Below, piece by piece: positions 42,831 to 43,818 of a stretch of 43,818 bases of DNA. The position numbers and the translations under genes are program-made. This DNA comes from a virus: positions 1 to 43,818 of IMG/VR virus record IMGVR_UViG_3300049847_000331; one strand, given 5' to 3'. Numbering within the stretch: position 1 is the first letter of the stretch; the number at the start of each line of letters is the position of its first letter. Under the pieces are notes generated by a model, which did no database searches, was not told the origin of the DNA, and was given only the letters and a program-made list of their open reading frames with translations.

Positions 42831-42839
42831 TTGCGTCAA
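42812..42839 (-). promoter_or_regulatory. Possible weak promoter before the helicase
   Basis: TTGACG (42839-42834), 16-bp spacer, TACCAT (42817-42812). The -10 matches at 4 of 6, but the spacer length and the CAC in front of TTGAC agree with the stronger promoter at 38468. It is inside a repeat region, so the -10 may be fortuitous. Confidence 0.35.
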
Positions 42840-43529
42840 GTGTGGAAAATAAGATTGAAACTTATTTATATCAATTGATCTTGAATAGAATAAAGAAATG
42901 GCACGGGATGCATTTTCTATTGTAATGTTCATTGGGTTATCTTTGGGTTGCAATAGAATTGCTCTTTTTATTTTATTAAAAATGAGTAAGTCCGCATCCC
43001 TATTAGAAGTGGCAAGGTCTGGATTTGCAATTGTAGTAGCAAAATTCATTCTCTTATTGTAATCTGGGTCTAGTACAAAGCCCATTAGAATGGAATATAT
43101 TTCCTCTGATGCAGTCTTGTACATTGGAATGTTGGCTACTGTTTGAATTGGGTTTAAAGCAGAGAAATCTAATTCAACTGATTTTGATTGTGGAATTCCA
43201 ACATTTTTGGATATTCCACTAATAAATGGATGCGAGGAGTCTATTTCATCCGAACGTATTTGGGATTTTGTTTTATGCTTTAATGGCCCAATGCTTAAAT
43301 CGGGGAACGAATGACAATCCGTTGAATACTTAAATGTATTATCATTCATTGGAGAGAATAATTCTAATACATTTAAAGGTACTATTGTAAATAAAGCCAA
43401 TGGAATGTTATTGGCTATTCCATAAGAACGAACGAATGCCGTCGCTATTTCTAGCGAAGGCAATGGGAATTTAGATATTACTTTGAAACCAGTATAGGTT
43501 ACTTGTAATGGGAGGAATTTATTTGACAT
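42819..43529 (-). CDS. First early protein, function unknown
   Basis: This protein has 236 residues from the ATG at 43529; the TTG at 43538 is a less likely start. It is not recognised. Residues 5-60 are hydrophobic with strands and helices (VTYTGFKVISKFPLPSLE, FVRSYGIANNIPLALF), 85-135 polar and Ser/Lys/Pro-rich, and 140-236 helical. It is the first gene behind the strong early promoter (43653-43680), a usual place for host-takeover or anti-defence genes. That is inference from location. Confidence 0.7.
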   Translation of the reverse strand: MSNKFLPLQVTYTGFKVISKFPLPSLEIATAFVRSYGIANNIPLALFTIVPLNVLELFSPMNDNTFKYSTDCHSFPDLSIGPLKHKTKSQIRSDEIDSSHPFISGISKNVGIPQSKSVELDFSALNPIQTVANIPMYKTASEEIYSILMGFVLDPDYNKRMNFATTIANPDLATSNRDADLLIFNKIKRAILLQPKDNPMNITIENASRAISLFYSRSIDINKFQSYFPHLTQQLP

Positions 43530-43600
43530 ATAGTTCAAAGTTATTTAATTGTCGTTCTATTCATTGGGTTTGTAGTATTCATAATTGAATTTCCTCTTAG

Positions 43601-43636
43601 GTTAGTTAGGTTAGTTAGGTTAGTTAGGTTAGTTAG
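43601..43636. repeat. Four tandem 9-bp repeats between early promoter and first early gene
   Basis: GTTAGTTAG occurs four times in tandem, then GTTAGG. It lies in the 5' leader of the early transcript, downstream of the minus-strand -10 box at 43653-43658. It could be a binding site array (iteron-like) or slippage repeat; neither is shown. Confidence 0.9.
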
Positions 43637-43652
43637 GTTAGGTTTAAACATA

Positions 43653-43680
43653 ATTATACACTCTTTTTTCCACTTGTCAA
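43653..43680 (-). promoter_or_regulatory. Perfect-consensus early promoter (minus)
   Basis: On the minus strand TTGACA (43680-43675), 16-bp spacer, TATAAT (43658-43653): all twelve bases match the sigma-70 consensus. It points into the early block. Its -35 overlaps the -35 of a plus-strand promoter, and its -10 lies in a 12-bp inverted repeat. Confidence 0.93.
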
Positions 43681-43701
43681 GCGGGTGTGAGAGTGTATAA
43701 T
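43674..43701 (+). promoter_or_regulatory. Mirror-image plus-strand promoter
   Basis: TTGTCA (43674-43679), 16-bp spacer, TATAAT (43696-43701); 11 of 12 bases match consensus. It points off the right end of the window, and into the terminase genes if the molecule is circular. The -35 boxes of the two promoters overlap and the dyad centre is at 43677. A second weaker plus-strand candidate, TGGATA and TATAAT, is at 43733 and 43756. Confidence 0.88.
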
Positions 43702-43765
43702 TATATTGTTAATGTAAATAGAATTATTATACTGGATAACTAAATAGAGTATAGATATAATTGAC

Positions 43766-43810
43766 GTATGGTATGTATGGTATGTATGGTCTATAGGGTA
43801 TATAGGGTCT
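43766..43810. repeat. Five degenerate 9-bp repeats at the right end
   Basis: GTATGGTAT twice exactly (43766-43783), then three copies with growing change (GTATGGTCT, ATAGGGTAT, ATAGGGTCT) up to 43810. It is next to the end of the window. With the GTTAGTTAG array, it flanks the double promoter on the other side. Confidence 0.85.
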
Positions 43811-43818
43811 AGGAAGGG

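Noticed and set aside
43601-43642. CRISPR array or telomere-like repeat
   Set aside because: The units are directly adjacent with no spacers, and only about four copies occur internally with no terminal array, so it is a simple tandem repeat.

Overview
The window reads as a nearly or fully complete genome of a lytic, short-tailed (podovirus-type) tailed phage. It is clearly AT-rich, very densely coded and split into two convergent blocks. There is no integrase, repressor, transposase or bacterial housekeeping gene. There is also no phage RNA polymerase gene, and the clearest promoters match bacterial sigma-70 consensus, so the phage probably relies on host RNA polymerase. The host cannot be named. 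A Gram-negative host is likely from the sigma-70 promoters and the T7-like set of ejection proteins, one carrying a lytic transglycosylase.

Plus strand, 55-26404 (late block): terminase small and large subunits, portal, scaffold, an SU10/DUF5309-type major capsid protein with a C-terminal Ig-like domain, then a terminator. Next come head completion, adaptor and tail proteins, followed by an array of short fibre-like proteins (12743-17273). Four of these share one N-terminal module and two share another. A lysis pair follows (a DUF5675 protein with an L,D-transpeptidase-like His/Cys signature, and a three-segment GTA-type holin). The block ends with three ejection proteins, including an SLT transglycosylase protein and a 1822-residue protein. 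A bidirectional terminator at 26425-26460 separates the blocks.

Minus strand, 43529-26465 (early/replication block, transcribed right to left): a run of unknown early genes and a RecD/Dda-type helicase; then a PD-(D/E)XK nuclease with four cysteines, a Sak4-like ATPase, a DexA-like exonuclease and a probable ssDNA-binding protein; then family A DNA polymerase, DUF6378 and MazG-like proteins, a DUF3987-type helicase and an ATP-dependent DNA ligase. A tRNA with a CAU anticodon lies at 35010-35086. It is probably tRNA-Ile2, which would read the abundant AUA codons. No primase was recognised.

Control: the two blocks diverge from a near-symmetrical double promoter at 43653-43701. The two -35 boxes overlap and the two -10 boxes lie in 12-bp inverted repeats. 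The plus promoter points off the right end of the window and, if the molecule is circular or circularly permuted, into the terminase genes at position 1. The window therefore seems to be opened inside the control region. Short tandem repeats, often with 9-bp units, sit just upstream of many genes. The three rho-independent terminators share an ATTGGGGC-T-run arm. One of them lies at the 5' end of the polymerase gene.
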